A DNA stretch of 64,000 nt from UBA8337 sp963932545 (GCA_963932545.1 CAWVRH010000009.1:20347-84346), one strand, 5' to 3'. Counted from the stretch's first letter, positions 18,822 to 27,716 are shown. The notes: generated by a model not told the origin, from the sequence alone. A program made the numbers and translations.

Positions 18822-20012
18822 CTACTCAATAATTGCTGACACGACGCCGGCACCTACTGTGCGGCCACCTTCACGGATAGCGAAGCGAAGCTTCTCTTCC
18901 ATGGCGACCGGAGCAATAAGTTCCACTTCCATCTCAACATTATCACCAGGCATAACCATTTCCGTACCCGATGGCAGGCTGCAAACGCCCGTCACATCTG
19001 TCGTGCGGAAGTAAAACTGTGGACGATAGTTGGTAAAGAAGGGTGTGTGACGACCACCCTCTTCCTTCGTCAGAATGTAAGCTTCTGCCTTAAATTTCGT
19101 GTGCGGGGTAATCGAACCTGGCTTGCAAAGAACCTGACCACGTTCCACTTCTTCGCGCTTCGTACCACGAAGAAGAACACCCACATTGTCTCCAGCTTCA
19201 CCGCTATCCAGCAGCTTGCGGAACATTTCAACGCCTGTGCAAGTCGTCAAAGCTGTATCTTTAATACCAACGATTTCAATCTCGTCACCAACATTAACAA
19301 CACCGCGCTCAATACGACCCGTAACAACTGTACCGCGACCCGAAATCGAGAACACATCCTCGATAGGCAGCAAGAAAGCTTGGTCTTTTGGACGATCCGG
19401 TTGTGGGATGTAAGCATCCACTTCACCCATCAAAGCCATAATCGCTTCTTTACCAATCGTGTCATCACGACCTTCAAGAGCGGCCAAAGCCGAACCTTTA
19501 ACGATTGGAATATCGTCGCCTGGGTACTCATAAGAGGTCAGCAGTTCACGAACTTCCATCTCAACAAGCTCAAGCAGCTCGTCATCATCGACTTGGTCAA
19601 CTTTGTTCAAGAAAACAACCAGAGCCGGCACACCAACTTGGCGAGCCAACAAAATGTGCTCGCGGGTTTGTGGCATAGGTCCGTCGGCTGCGTTAACAAC
19701 CAAAATCGCGCCATCCATTTGCGCCGCACCCGTGATCATGTTCTTCACATAATCAGCATGGCCCGGGCAATCCACGTGCGCGTAGTGACGCGCTTCCGTC
19801 TCATACTCAACGTGAGCTGTCGAAATTGTAATACCGCGGGCCTTCTCTTCCGGCGCTTTATCAATGTCAGCGTAATCAGAAAACTCAGCTCCACCAACCT
19901 CAGCCAATACTTTCGTAATCGCCGCTGTAAGTGTCGTCTTGCCGTGGTCAACGTGACCAATCGTGCCAATGTTACAATGCGGTTTTGTCCGCTCAAACTT
20001 TTCCTTCGACAT
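18822..20012 (-). CDS. tuf: Elongation factor Tu, copy 2 (tufB position)
   Basis: This copy encodes a 396-residue EF-Tu identical in sequence to the one at 2414-3604. It is placed between tRNA-Gly and tRNA-Trp, as tufB is in enterobacteria. The DNA identity covers the coding sequence and stops at its ends: the 5' flank differs immediately upstream of the ATG, and the 3' flank differs just past the stop. The two genes are direct repeats with an offset of 16,408 bases. Confidence 0.98.
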   Translation of the reverse strand: MSKEKFERTKPHCNIGTIGHVDHGKTTLTAAITKVLAEVGGAEFSDYADIDKAPEEKARGITISTAHVEYETEARHYAHVDCPGHADYVKNMITGAAQMDGAILVVNAADGPMPQTREHILLARQVGVPALVVFLNKVDQVDDDELLELVEMEVRELLTSYEYPGDDIPIVKGSALAALEGRDDTIGKEAIMALMGEVDAYIPQPDRPKDQAFLLPIEDVFSISGRGTVVTGRIERGVVNVGDEIEIVGIKDTALTTCTGVEMFRKLLDSGEAGDNVGVLLRGTKREEVERGQVLCKPGSITPHTKFKAEAYILTKEEGGRHTPFFTNYRPQFYFRTTDVTGVCSLPSGTEMVMPGDNVEMEVELIAPVAMEEKLRFAIREGGRTVGAGVVSAIIE

Positions 20013-20079
20013 GTCGTTCCTCGTTCCGTTAGGGGCTTGGCCCCGTTTTAAATTTCGTTTCGCCCAACCTTCGTCAGAC

Positions 20080-20153
20080 TGGAGCGGGTGAAGGGAATCG
20101 AACCCTCATCTTCAGCTTGGAAGGCTGTTGCTCGACCATTGAGCTACACCCGC
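20080..20153 (-). tRNA. trnG: tRNA-Gly (anticodon TCC)
   Basis: The minus strand gives a 74-base tRNA with acceptor GCGGGTG/CACCCGC, D-stem GCTC/GAGC, anticodon loop CTTCCAA (anticodon TCC) and T-loop TTCGATT. CCA is encoded. The outermost anticodon-stem pair is an A-A mismatch, the only irregularity. It lies about 67 bases upstream of tuf in transcription order. Confidence 0.95.
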
Positions 20154-20239
20154 CTCTTAATCTTTAAGCCCACGCAAAACCCCGCGAAGGCTAATTTGGA
20201 CCCATCTGCCACCATGACCCGATGGCCATTGGGGCAAAA

Positions 20240-20324
20240 TGGTGGGGGGAGTTGGATTCGAACCAACGTAGGCATAGCCAACGGGTTTACAGCCCGTCCC
20301 CTTTAGCCACTCGGGCATCCCCCC
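20240..20324 (-). tRNA. trnY: tRNA-Tyr (anticodon GTA)
   Basis: This 85-base class II tRNA has acceptor GGGGGGA/TCCCCCC, anticodon stem ACGGG/CCCGT with loop CTGTAAA (anticodon GTA), the long variable arm expected for tyrosine and T-loop TTCGAAT. CCA is encoded. It is the first element of the tRNA-tuf cluster; its promoter was not clear. Confidence 0.96.
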
Positions 20325-20483
20325 CGCCCAAAGGTAAAATCTCGCACTAGCTTTCAAGCAAACACTTGATTTTAATACGAAATTAATGCACAAAACCTTG
20401 TCCGCTAGTCTCAATTTCAACCGAAAAAGGGCCCAGCGACGCAATATTTGCACATCAATGTCATCAGCTTTATAAGGAATTGT

Positions 20484-21254
20484 ATGTCCAAGCGCAAGCC
20501 CAACCACTTAAGAAATAAAAGAAAAAACACCGCCGAGAGTGTGGTGACTTTGCTGTATGGCACCCATGCGGTTCGTGCGGCTTTGGAAAATCCGAAACGG
20601 CGGGTGAACAAGCTATTCGCCACCCAAAATGCGGCCAATGAGCTGGAAGCCATTTGCGCCAAACGAAACATCTCGGTGGAGCTGCAAACCGGCGGCGAAT
20701 TGGCCTCGCGTTTGCCTGCCGATGCGGTGCATCAGGGCATGGTATTAGACGCCAATCCCCTACCCCCCGTCTCGATTGAGGATGCGGCGGCCACGGGCAA
20801 ATTATTGATTATTCTCGACCAAGTATCGGACCCGCGCAATGTCGGGGCAATTTTGCGCGCCGCCGCTGTGTTTGGCGCGGGCGGCGTGATTGTGACCAAA
20901 AGAAACAGCCCCCCACCGGCTGGCACTTTGGCCAAAACGGCGGTGGGCGCTTTGGAAGTGATGCCGTTGATTGAAGTGACCAATTTGTCGCGCGCGCTGG
21001 AGATGCTGCACAAGGCTGGGTATATGAGCGTCGGCCTAGACGAACACGGCGAAGCGCTGATTGATGAAGTATCCAAAGACCGCCCGATTGCGGTGGTAAT
21101 GGGCGCAGAAGGCCCTGGCCTTCGTCGGTTAACCCGCGAAACTTGCGATATGCTGGCCCGCCTACCGGTGGCCGAAAGCGCCAGCGGCGAGGCCTTTGCC
21201 ACGCTCAATGTTGCCACGGCAACGGCGGTTACGCTCTACGCGTTGACGCGCTAG
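20484..21254 (+). CDS. rlmB: TrmH/SpoU-family 2'-O-ribose methyltransferase (RlmB-like)
   Basis: RlmB methylates the 2'-OH of a guanosine in domain V of 23S rRNA using SAM. I chose the ATG at 20484 (256 residues), which has AAGGA seven bases upstream; an earlier in-frame ATG has no such site. An N-terminal substrate-binding domain carries LLYGTHAVRAAL near residue 24. The knotted SPOUT domain has motif 1 LDQVSDPRNVGAILRAA, motif 2 VVMGAEGPGL and motif 3 LPVAESASGEAFATLNVATA. Assignment to RlmB rather than a tRNA methylase of the same fold is probable but not certain. Confidence 0.85.
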   Translation: MSKRKPNHLRNKRKNTAESVVTLLYGTHAVRAALENPKRRVNKLFATQNAANELEAICAKRNISVELQTGGELASRLPADAVHQGMVLDANPLPPVSIEDAAATGKLLIILDQVSDPRNVGAILRAAAVFGAGGVIVTKRNSPPPAGTLAKTAVGALEVMPLIEVTNLSRALEMLHKAGYMSVGLDEHGEALIDEVSKDRPIAVVMGAEGPGLRRLTRETCDMLARLPVAESASGEAFATLNVATATAVTLYALTR

Positions 21255-21260
21255 GGCTAG

Positions 21261-21500
21261 TTAAAGTTTATTGTGGGCGCCATCGCATAGCACGCCTTTG
21301 GCGGAGGCTTTGCAGCCGCAGAAGAAAACTTGGCCATCTTTTTCAGCTGTATAGGCGACGGGTTCGAAATCGCTGCCATTGTGTTTGCCATCACAAAACG
21401 GCTGTCGCGTGGACTTGCCGCAAGAACACCAAAAATAGGTTTTTCCCGCTTTGACTTCGGTTTTATAAGGCGCTTTTTGTGGACATTCCGCTTGGCTCAT
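21261..21500 (-). CDS. Small dual CDGSH iron-sulfur protein
   Basis: The 79-residue protein carries two complete CDGSH clusters with C-x-C-x8-C-x3-H spacing: C25, C27, C36, H40 and C61, C63, C72, H76. Each should bind a [2Fe-2S] cluster in the manner of mitoNEET-family proteins, with the labile histidine ligand. There is no membrane anchor, so it is probably cytoplasmic, like CISD3-type proteins. Its precise partner is unknown. The gene converges with rlmB, leaving only six bases between stops. Confidence 0.85.
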   Translation of the reverse strand: MSQAECPQKAPYKTEVKAGKTYFWCSCGKSTRQPFCDGKHNGSDFEPVAYTAEKDGQVFFCGCKASAKGVLCDGAHNKL

Positions 21501-21571
21501 GTGGGGCTCCCGTGACTACTTTGTTTACACTGCTCCGATGACTATAGGGGGCAGAGCATTTCGGGCGCAAT

Positions 21572-21602
21572 AAAAAAGCCCCGCCATTTCTGGCGAGGCT
21601 TT
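21572..21602 (-). terminator. Terminator downstream of the thiolase gene
   Basis: On the minus strand AAAGCC-CGCC pairs with GGCG-GGCTTT around a six-base loop, with a run of six T. It lies 26 bases after the thiolase stop and separates that gene from the CDGSH gene. Confidence 0.8.
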
Positions 21603-21627
21603 CTCAATTCAATTCAATTTGGTGAGA

Positions 21628-22803
21628 CTACTGAAGGTTCTCAATAATCGTCACATTGGCCATGCCACCGCCTTCGCACATGGTTTGCAGGCCGTATTTG
21701 CCGCCTTTGCGTTGTAAAGCGTTGACCAGCGTAGCCATCAGTTTTGTGCCCGAGCCGCCCAATGGGTGACCCAACGCAATCGCGCCGCCGTGCACATTGA
21801 GTTTTTCCTCGTCGACGCCCAATTCTTTGGCGAAAGCTACCGGAATAGAGCCGAAAGCTTCATTGACTTCGAACACATCGATGTCGTCTATCGACAGACC
21901 GGCTTTTTCAAGCGCGCGTTTGGTGGCTGGAATTGGCGCTTCCAACATAATGACTGGGTCGTGACCCATAACCGACAGGTGGATGATTTTTGCCAATGGT
22001 TTCACGCCTAGTTTTTTCAGGCCTTCTTCATTCACAATCATCACGCCCGAGGCGCCATCGCAAATTTGGCTGGCCGAGGCTGCCGTGATGACACCATCTT
22101 CGGACAGAAGCTTCACGCCTGAGATGCTTTCGATGCTGGCGTCAAAGCGGATGCCTTCATCGGTTTTGTGCATTTCTTTGTCGCCATCTTCATTGGTTAC
22201 TTCAACCGGAACAATTTCCGTATCAAAGGCACCTGCTTGGGTGGCGGCAATCGCGCGCTCGTGGCTACGATACGCATAGGCATCGACATCTTCTTTGCTC
22301 AGGCCGTATTTCTTGGCAACCATTTCGGCACCCACAAATTGGCTAAACTGAACATTTGGGTAGCGCTCTTGCATGTTCGGGCTGACGTAAAAGCCATGCC
22401 CTTCTTTAAACGGCAAGGAGATTGGCAGACCCATAGGCACGCGGCTCATGCTTTCGACACCAGCCGCGATAACGCAATCCATGGTGCCAGACATTACCGC
22501 TTGTGCTGCAAAGTGAATGGACTGTTGCGACGAACCGCACTGGCGGTCGATCGAGGTGGCGGGCACGCTCTCTGGCAATTTAGAGGCCAGAACCGCGTTG
22601 CGGCCAATGTTGCCAGCTTGCTCGCCAGCTTGGCCCACGCAACCCATAATCACATCTTCGACAGATGCCGGATCGGCGCCTGTGCGGTCGATGAGGTTGT
22701 TGATAACTTCGGCAGCCAAATCAGCTGGATGCCAGTCTTTAAGTCTCCCGCCGCGGCGACCCCCTGCGGTGCGCGCTGCGGCTACGATATATGCTTCTGC
22801 CAT
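21628..22803 (-). CDS. Acetyl-CoA C-acyltransferase (thiolase)
   Basis: Thiolases cleave or condense beta-ketoacyl-CoA. This 391-residue protein has the nucleophilic cysteine in RQCGSSQQS near residue 89. It also has the NEAFG block near 340, the general-base histidine in ALGHPLGGSG near 350 and the second active cysteine in MCEGGGMAN near the C-terminus. All catalytic parts are present. The FadA/steroid-thiolase group fits better than PhaA, but the substrate is not clear. An AGGAG site precedes the ATG. It is divergent from the nitronate monooxygenase-like gene. Confidence 0.9.
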   Translation of the reverse strand: MAEAYIVAAARTAGGRRGGRLKDWHPADLAAEVINNLIDRTGADPASVEDVIMGCVGQAGEQAGNIGRNAVLASKLPESVPATSIDRQCGSSQQSIHFAAQAVMSGTMDCVIAAGVESMSRVPMGLPISLPFKEGHGFYVSPNMQERYPNVQFSQFVGAEMVAKKYGLSKEDVDAYAYRSHERAIAATQAGAFDTEIVPVEVTNEDGDKEMHKTDEGIRFDASIESISGVKLLSEDGVITAASASQICDGASGVMIVNEEGLKKLGVKPLAKIIHLSVMGHDPVIMLEAPIPATKRALEKAGLSIDDIDVFEVNEAFGSIPVAFAKELGVDEEKLNVHGGAIALGHPLGGSGTKLMATLVNALQRKGGKYGLQTMCEGGGMANVTIIENLQ

Positions 22804-22946
22804 GTGGCTCTCCTATTGTTGTAAAATATTTGAAATTCACTTGGCGTCAATCATACCAAATGCGGGAGCGCCCCGACAAGTGAATTTTCATTTGCACATT
22901 TATCGCCACGCCTTAACATGTGGCAAATCTTTATAGGGAGACAAAA

Positions 22947-23921
22947 ATGAAAACGCGTATTACAGAATTATTCGGCATCGAGCATCCAATCATTCAAGGC
23001 GGCATGCACCATGTGGGCTTCGCCGAAATGGCGGCGGGCGTATCTAACGCTGGCGGACTAGGCATTATTACCGGCCTGACCCAACGCACACCAAAAGATC
23101 TCGCGAATGAAATCGCGCGTTGCAAAGACATGACAGACAAGCCTATCGGCGTGAACCTGACGTTTTTGCCCGGCTTTGCAGACCCTGATTATCCGGGCTA
23201 CATCGAAGCGATTATTGCCCATGACGTAAAAGTCGTGGAAACCGCCGGTCGCAGCCCCGAGCAATATATGCCGATGCTGAAAGACGCGGGCATTAAAGTC
23301 ATTCACAAATGCACCAGCGTTCGCCACTCTTTGAAAGCCGAAAGAATTGGCTGTGATGCCGTAAGCGTAGATGGTTTCGAATGTGGTGGTCACCCCGGTG
23401 AAGACGATATTCCAAACATGATTTTGCTGCCACGCGCGGCCGAAGAGCTGACCATTCCTTTTGTTGCCTCGGGCGGCATTGGCAACGCCAAGCAACTGGT
23501 TGCCGCTTTGGCGCTGGGCGCTGAGGGCGTAAACATGGGCACGCGTTTCATCGCCACCAAAGAAGCGCCAGTTCACCAAAACGTAAAAGACGCGCTTGTC
23601 GGTGCCAGCGAGCTGGACACGACTTTGATTATGCGTCCGCTACGCAATACCGAGCGGGTTTTGAAAAATGATGCGGTGAACCGTATTCTCGAAAAAGAGA
23701 AAGAACTGGGCGCCGACATTAAAATCAATGACATTATGGATGAAGTGGCTGGCGTTTACCCGAAAATCATGTCCGATGGCGACATGGACTCGGGGGCTTG
23801 GAGCTGTGGCATGGTCGCGGGTCTTATCCACGACATCCCAAGTTGCCACGACCTTATCAGCGGCATGATGAAAGAAGCAGACGAGATTATTACGAAACGT
23901 CTGAAAGCTTTCGCCGCTTAA
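22947..23921 (+). CDS. Nitronate monooxygenase / FabK-like FMN oxidoreductase
   Basis: The 324-residue protein is an FMN-binding TIM barrel of the 2-nitropropane dioxygenase family. It starts at the ATG at 22947 behind AGGGAG; an earlier in-frame ATG lacks a site. Visible motifs are PIIQGGMHHVG at the N-terminus, VDGFECGGHPGEDD near residue 142 and ASGGIGNAKQLVAALALGA near 180, which binds the FMN phosphate. Members oxidise alkyl nitronates or reduce enoyl substrates, and the exact substrate cannot be read here. Its neighbours suggest acyl or xenobiotic metabolism. A strong terminator follows. Confidence 0.85.
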   Translation: MKTRITELFGIEHPIIQGGMHHVGFAEMAAGVSNAGGLGIITGLTQRTPKDLANEIARCKDMTDKPIGVNLTFLPGFADPDYPGYIEAIIAHDVKVVETAGRSPEQYMPMLKDAGIKVIHKCTSVRHSLKAERIGCDAVSVDGFECGGHPGEDDIPNMILLPRAAEELTIPFVASGGIGNAKQLVAALALGAEGVNMGTRFIATKEAPVHQNVKDALVGASELDTTLIMRPLRNTERVLKNDAVNRILEKEKELGADIKINDIMDEVAGVYPKIMSDGDMDSGAWSCGMVAGLIHDIPSCHDLISGMMKEADEIITKRLKAFAA

Positions 23922-23941
23922 GCACCCAGCATGAGAATAAG

Positions 23942-23977
23942 AAAAGCCCCGCCCTCTTTTGAGAGCAGGGCTTTTTT
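23942..23977 (+). terminator. Terminator of the nitronate monooxygenase-like gene
   Basis: AAAAGCCC pairs with GGGCTTTT, with an inner CTC/GAG stem and a T-run of six on the plus strand, 20 bases after the stop codon. Its symmetric ends could also stop transcription arriving from the convergent sdsA-like gene. Confidence 0.8.
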
Positions 23978-24008
23978 GTGCCCGAACCAGAGGCTCGCTT
24001 CCAGAGGC

Positions 24009-25967
24009 TTAAGGTGTGACGATATTAAAGTCTGGGTTGAACTCATCCAGATTGCCGAACACTTTCATGAGAGCCAGCGGATTGCCACCGACTTTCACAT
24101 TGCCTTTGACAATCTCTTTCGGGAAGCTGGTTTTACCCACCGCCACGGCATTGAAAATAGCGCGGGTAAGGGTCAGTGACGCATCCGGATTTTTGACCTG
24201 TTTATTCGCGATATTGTTCAGCACGCTATTGTCGAGCGAGAGAACAAATTTCTCTTTCGTGTCGGTGAAATCCAAATTGATTTTCACTTCCACATCATCC
24301 AAACCTTCCGGATTAAAGCGCACGGCCATGAAGTCTAGGAACATGCCGGTTGGCACGGAACTGACGACATCTTGGCTGGCGGTGCGAATGCTCCCGCCTT
24401 TGACCACGCCTTCACGCAATTCTTGTGCGCCCGTTAGGTAGAAATTGCGCCATGGGCCGCTTTCTGCCTGATAGCCCAATTGCTCATAGGCATCGGCCAA
24501 GAGCGCGCGGGCTTGTTTGTGTTTTGGATGGGCGAACACATAATGGTTTAAAAGCTCCGACGCCCAGCGATAATCGCCCGCCTCGGAAGCGAATTTGGCT
24601 TGCCGCAGCAGCCCATCTGGGCCACCTGCCAAGGCCATCATTTTGCGGCCGCGGACTTCGGGTTCTTGTGGGTTTAAATTGGCGGGCACCCCGTCGAAAA
24701 AGCCGAGATAGAAATTATATACGGCGCGCACATTGTGGCTCACCGTGCCGTAATAATCGCGATTGTAAAACTCTTGCGCGAGCGATGGCGGCAGATCCAA
24801 CATGTTGGAAATCTCGGTCGACGTATAGCCTTGGTTCATCAGACGCACCGTTTGGTCATGCATGAAACGGTACATATCGCGTTGCTTGGAAATATACTCC
24901 ATGCCTGCCTCACGGCCCCAACGCGGCCAATGGTGCGAGCCGAAGACGACATCTGTACGGTCGCCAAATAGCTCCACCATATCGGTTAAATGACGCGACC
25001 AAACCAGCGCATCGCGAATTTTCGCACCGCGCGGAGTGTAAAGATTATGCATCACACCGTTAACTTCCTCGGCCACGCAGAGCGCTTTGAGGTGCGGCAG
25101 ATAGAAAACAAATTCAGCCGGCGCTTCCGCCCCTGGCGTCAGTTGAAACTCGAACTCAATGCCATCGAGGATGAGTTTTTGTCCGGTTTTGGTAATCGTA
25201 TCTGTCGGCGTTAGCAAAGTGATGGAACCAAAAGCGACGCTTTTGCCAAGACCACTATCAATGGCGCCTTGCGGTGTGGCCGGCAGCAAATTGCCGAACA
25301 TATAGCCCGCGCGACGCCCCATGGCATTGCCCGCAATCACGTTCTCGCTCGACACTTCTTTGACAAAATGCTCTGGCGCGACAAACCGAATGCGGCCCGA
25401 GGCGAGGTCTTTCTCATTGGCCAAAGCCCGTATGCCCGCAAAATGGTCAGCGTGGCTATGCGTGGCCAAAATGGCTTTCACCGGACGCTTGCCAAAATGG
25501 CTATCGACCAGCGCCATGGCAGCATCCATGGTTTCTGTGGCGGTGAGTGGGTCGACCACAATCCAGCCTGTTTTGCCTTCGATGAAGGTCACATTCGCGA
25601 GGTCATAGCCGCGCACTTGATAGATGCCTTTGCGGACCTCAAAAAGCCCATGAATGGCATTGAGCTTGGCTTGGCGCCATAGGCTCGGGTTCACCGTATC
25701 GGGGCGCGGGCCATCGAGATATTCCATGCCCGTCATATTCCAGACCACGCGGCCAGTTTTGTCTTTCACCACGAGGGCGTCTGGCTTGGCCAGCAGACCC
25801 CGATTGGCCAGTTTAAAGTCTTGCGTGTTTTCAAACGGTAGGCGCTCGATTACTTTTTCATGCGCCACCTTGGTTTTTACACTGGCCGGTTTGCGCTCAA
25901 AGTCGGCGCTATGGACGCTGCCGAGTGTAAAAAAACTAACAATCAAAAGTGATACTATATGTTTCAT
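24009..25967 (-). CDS. SdsA-type alkylsulfatase (metallo-beta-lactamase fold), secreted
   Basis: The 652-residue protein resembles SdsA1/BDS1 enzymes that hydrolyse primary alkyl sulfates such as SDS to the alcohol and sulfate. An N-terminal signal peptide (about residues 1-20) suggests export to the periplasm. The zinc-binding motif THSHADHF lies near residue 168, with further ligands expected around VFGSHHWPRWG near 341. A dimerisation domain and a C-terminal SCP2-like lipid-binding domain follow. The start is the ATG at 25967 behind GGGGGAAAC; the TTG four codons earlier lies in that site. No regulator is adjacent. Confidence 0.88.
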   Translation of the reverse strand: MKHIVSLLIVSFFTLGSVHSADFERKPASVKTKVAHEKVIERLPFENTQDFKLANRGLLAKPDALVVKDKTGRVVWNMTGMEYLDGPRPDTVNPSLWRQAKLNAIHGLFEVRKGIYQVRGYDLANVTFIEGKTGWIVVDPLTATETMDAAMALVDSHFGKRPVKAILATHSHADHFAGIRALANEKDLASGRIRFVAPEHFVKEVSSENVIAGNAMGRRAGYMFGNLLPATPQGAIDSGLGKSVAFGSITLLTPTDTITKTGQKLILDGIEFEFQLTPGAEAPAEFVFYLPHLKALCVAEEVNGVMHNLYTPRGAKIRDALVWSRHLTDMVELFGDRTDVVFGSHHWPRWGREAGMEYISKQRDMYRFMHDQTVRLMNQGYTSTEISNMLDLPPSLAQEFYNRDYYGTVSHNVRAVYNFYLGFFDGVPANLNPQEPEVRGRKMMALAGGPDGLLRQAKFASEAGDYRWASELLNHYVFAHPKHKQARALLADAYEQLGYQAESGPWRNFYLTGAQELREGVVKGGSIRTASQDVVSSVPTGMFLDFMAVRFNPEGLDDVEVKINLDFTDTKEKFVLSLDNSVLNNIANKQVKNPDASLTLTRAIFNAVAVGKTSFPKEIVKGNVKVGGNPLALMKVFGNLDEFNPDFNIVTP

Positions 25968-26035
25968 GGTTTCCCCCAACGCCTGCGCTTTCTTAACGCG
26001 CTATTTATTCTAAATCTTTTTTGTGTTCGCTTCTA

Positions 26036-26713
26036 TTATTTTTCGCCACCGTGGGCTTGCACAGGCGGCGGAAAGGCATGTTCTTGCTCGTCATCTAAAT
26101 ACAGCGGGTATTTTTGCATGACGCGTGAAAAATTCGGCCAGTCTAAAAACCGCAACACCCAATCGCGCACATTGGGCAATTCCAGATGTTCGTCGAACCA
26201 ATTTATATCCGCGATGCGGAACTGGCGCACGAAAGGCAGCAAGGCGACATCTGTATAAGTGGGTGTATAGGCGGGCGCGGCTCCGCCCAACCAATCGCCC
26301 GTCAAGCGCGCCTCTAAAGGAGCCAGCAACCGCACGCAATGGTCGCGTTGCTCGGTTACATCCACGGCTTCTTCGGGGTAGCGCGTGGCATATTTATAGC
26401 GGTCTAAATGATGTTTGAAGTCTGTGTCGAAAAGGTCGATGAGCGCGTCGTCTTTATTCGGCAGCCAGTTTAGCGGATCATTTTGCGCTAGCGCCCAATC
26501 CATCACGGCGCGGCTTTCGTCTATCACCTCGCCCGAGGGCAAGCGCAACACGGGCACGGTGCCTTTGGACGAAAGCGCGAGCATGGCTTCGGGTTTATCG
26601 CGCAACATAATTTCGCGCAAAACCACAGGCACTTCGGCCACGGCGACGGCCATGCGGGCGCGCATCGCATAGGGGCAGCGCCGAAAACTATAGAGCTGGG
26701 GTAGCTCAGTCAT
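26036..26713 (-). CDS. Glutathione S-transferase family protein
   Basis: The 225-residue protein has an N-terminal thioredoxin-like domain with the motif RRCPYAMRARMA near residue 12 and the glutathione-contact segment GTVPVL near 52, then ESRAVMDW. The alpha-helical C-terminal domain follows. A cysteine at the CPY position suggests an omega/YibF-like thiol transferase rather than a conjugating class. The start at 26713 has AGGAG at the right distance and overlaps the trhO stop by eight bases, so the two genes are co-transcribed. Confidence 0.85.
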   Translation of the reverse strand: MTELPQLYSFRRCPYAMRARMAVAVAEVPVVLREIMLRDKPEAMLALSSKGTVPVLRLPSGEVIDESRAVMDWALAQNDPLNWLPNKDDALIDLFDTDFKHHLDRYKYATRYPEEAVDVTEQRDHCVRLLAPLEARLTGDWLGGAAPAYTPTYTDVALLPFVRQFRIADINWFDEHLELPNVRDWVLRFLDWPNFSRVMQKYPLYLDDEQEHAFPPPVQAHGGEK

Positions 26714-27716
26714 TTGCTCTCCTGGGTGCTCTCCCGGGCGCGCTCCCATCCCCCTGTTGGCCGATATGTTCTTCGCCGCGCGCGCGGGCTAATTTGATTT
26801 GCTTCTGGCGTTGGCGAAAGCGCAAGCGGTCGGCTTGTGAGTGGGTGTCGATGCAATATTCGCACGAGATACCTGCCTCATAAGCGGCGTGGGTTTTTTG
26901 CGCTTGGGTCAGCGGCATTCGGCAGCCGTGGCACATGTCATAGTCGCCCTCTTTGAGCCCGTGTTTGACGCTGACGCGTTGGTCGAAGACGAAGCAATCG
27001 CCGTCCCATTTGCTGTCGGTCTCGGCCACGGTTTCCAGATATTTGAGGATGCCGCCTTGCAGATGGAAGATGTTTTCAAACCCTTGGCCTACCAGATAGG
27101 CGGTGGCTTTTTCGCAGCGAATGCCGCCAGTGCAAAACATGGCGATGTTTTTTGGCTTTTCGGCTTCGTCTAATTTGGCCAGATAGCCATCCACCCATTC
27201 GGGGAAATCTCGGAACGACTTGGTTTTCGGGTTCACCGCGCCTTCGAAAGTTCCGATGGCGACCTCAAAGCCATTGCGCGTATCGATGACCAAAGTGTCT
27301 GGGTCGGCGATGAGCTGGTTCCAATCTTTGGGGGCGACATAAGCGCCGACGTCTCCGACGGGGTCAATATCGGGCTGGCCCATGGAGACGATTTCTTTTT
27401 TCAAGCGCACTTTCATGCGGTGAAAACTGGCCTCGGCGGCGAAGCTGAATTTCGGGGTAATATCGGCAAAGCGCGCATCGGCGGCCAAAGCCTGCATAAG
27501 GGCTTCGAGCGCAGTTTGCGAGCCGCAAACCGTGCCATTAATACCTTCGGGCGCCAGCAGAATAGTGCCCAACAAACCCGCACGGCGGCAATGCGTTTGC
27601 AAAATGGGCCGCACGGCTTCGAAGTCATCGAGGCGCACGAATTTATAAAACGCGGCCACAACAAAAGGCGTCTCGGCCGGCGCGGCAGGCACCGCTATCG
27701 GGGAAGTTTTGCTCAT
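26706..27716 (-). CDS. trhO: tRNA uridine(34) hydroxylase TrhO (rhodanese family, YceA)
   Basis: TrhO makes 5-hydroxyuridine at wobble position 34 of certain tRNAs in an oxygen-dependent way. The 336-residue protein has an N-terminal acylphosphatase-like domain with LLAPEGINGTVCGS, a rhodanese domain with the catalytic loop FCTGGIRCEK near residue 195, and a C-terminal cysteine-rich region (CHGCRMPL, CEYC). The ATG at 27716 has no clear Shine-Dalgarno site. It lies 40 bases after zorE on the same strand and may receive read-through. Confidence 0.9.
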   Translation of the reverse strand: MSKTSPIAVPAAPAETPFVVAAFYKFVRLDDFEAVRPILQTHCRRAGLLGTILLAPEGINGTVCGSQTALEALMQALAADARFADITPKFSFAAEASFHRMKVRLKKEIVSMGQPDIDPVGDVGAYVAPKDWNQLIADPDTLVIDTRNGFEVAIGTFEGAVNPKTKSFRDFPEWVDGYLAKLDEAEKPKNIAMFCTGGIRCEKATAYLVGQGFENIFHLQGGILKYLETVAETDSKWDGDCFVFDQRVSVKHGLKEGDYDMCHGCRMPLTQAQKTHAAYEAGISCEYCIDTHSQADRLRFRQRQKQIKLARARGEEHIGQQGDGSAPGRAPRRAND

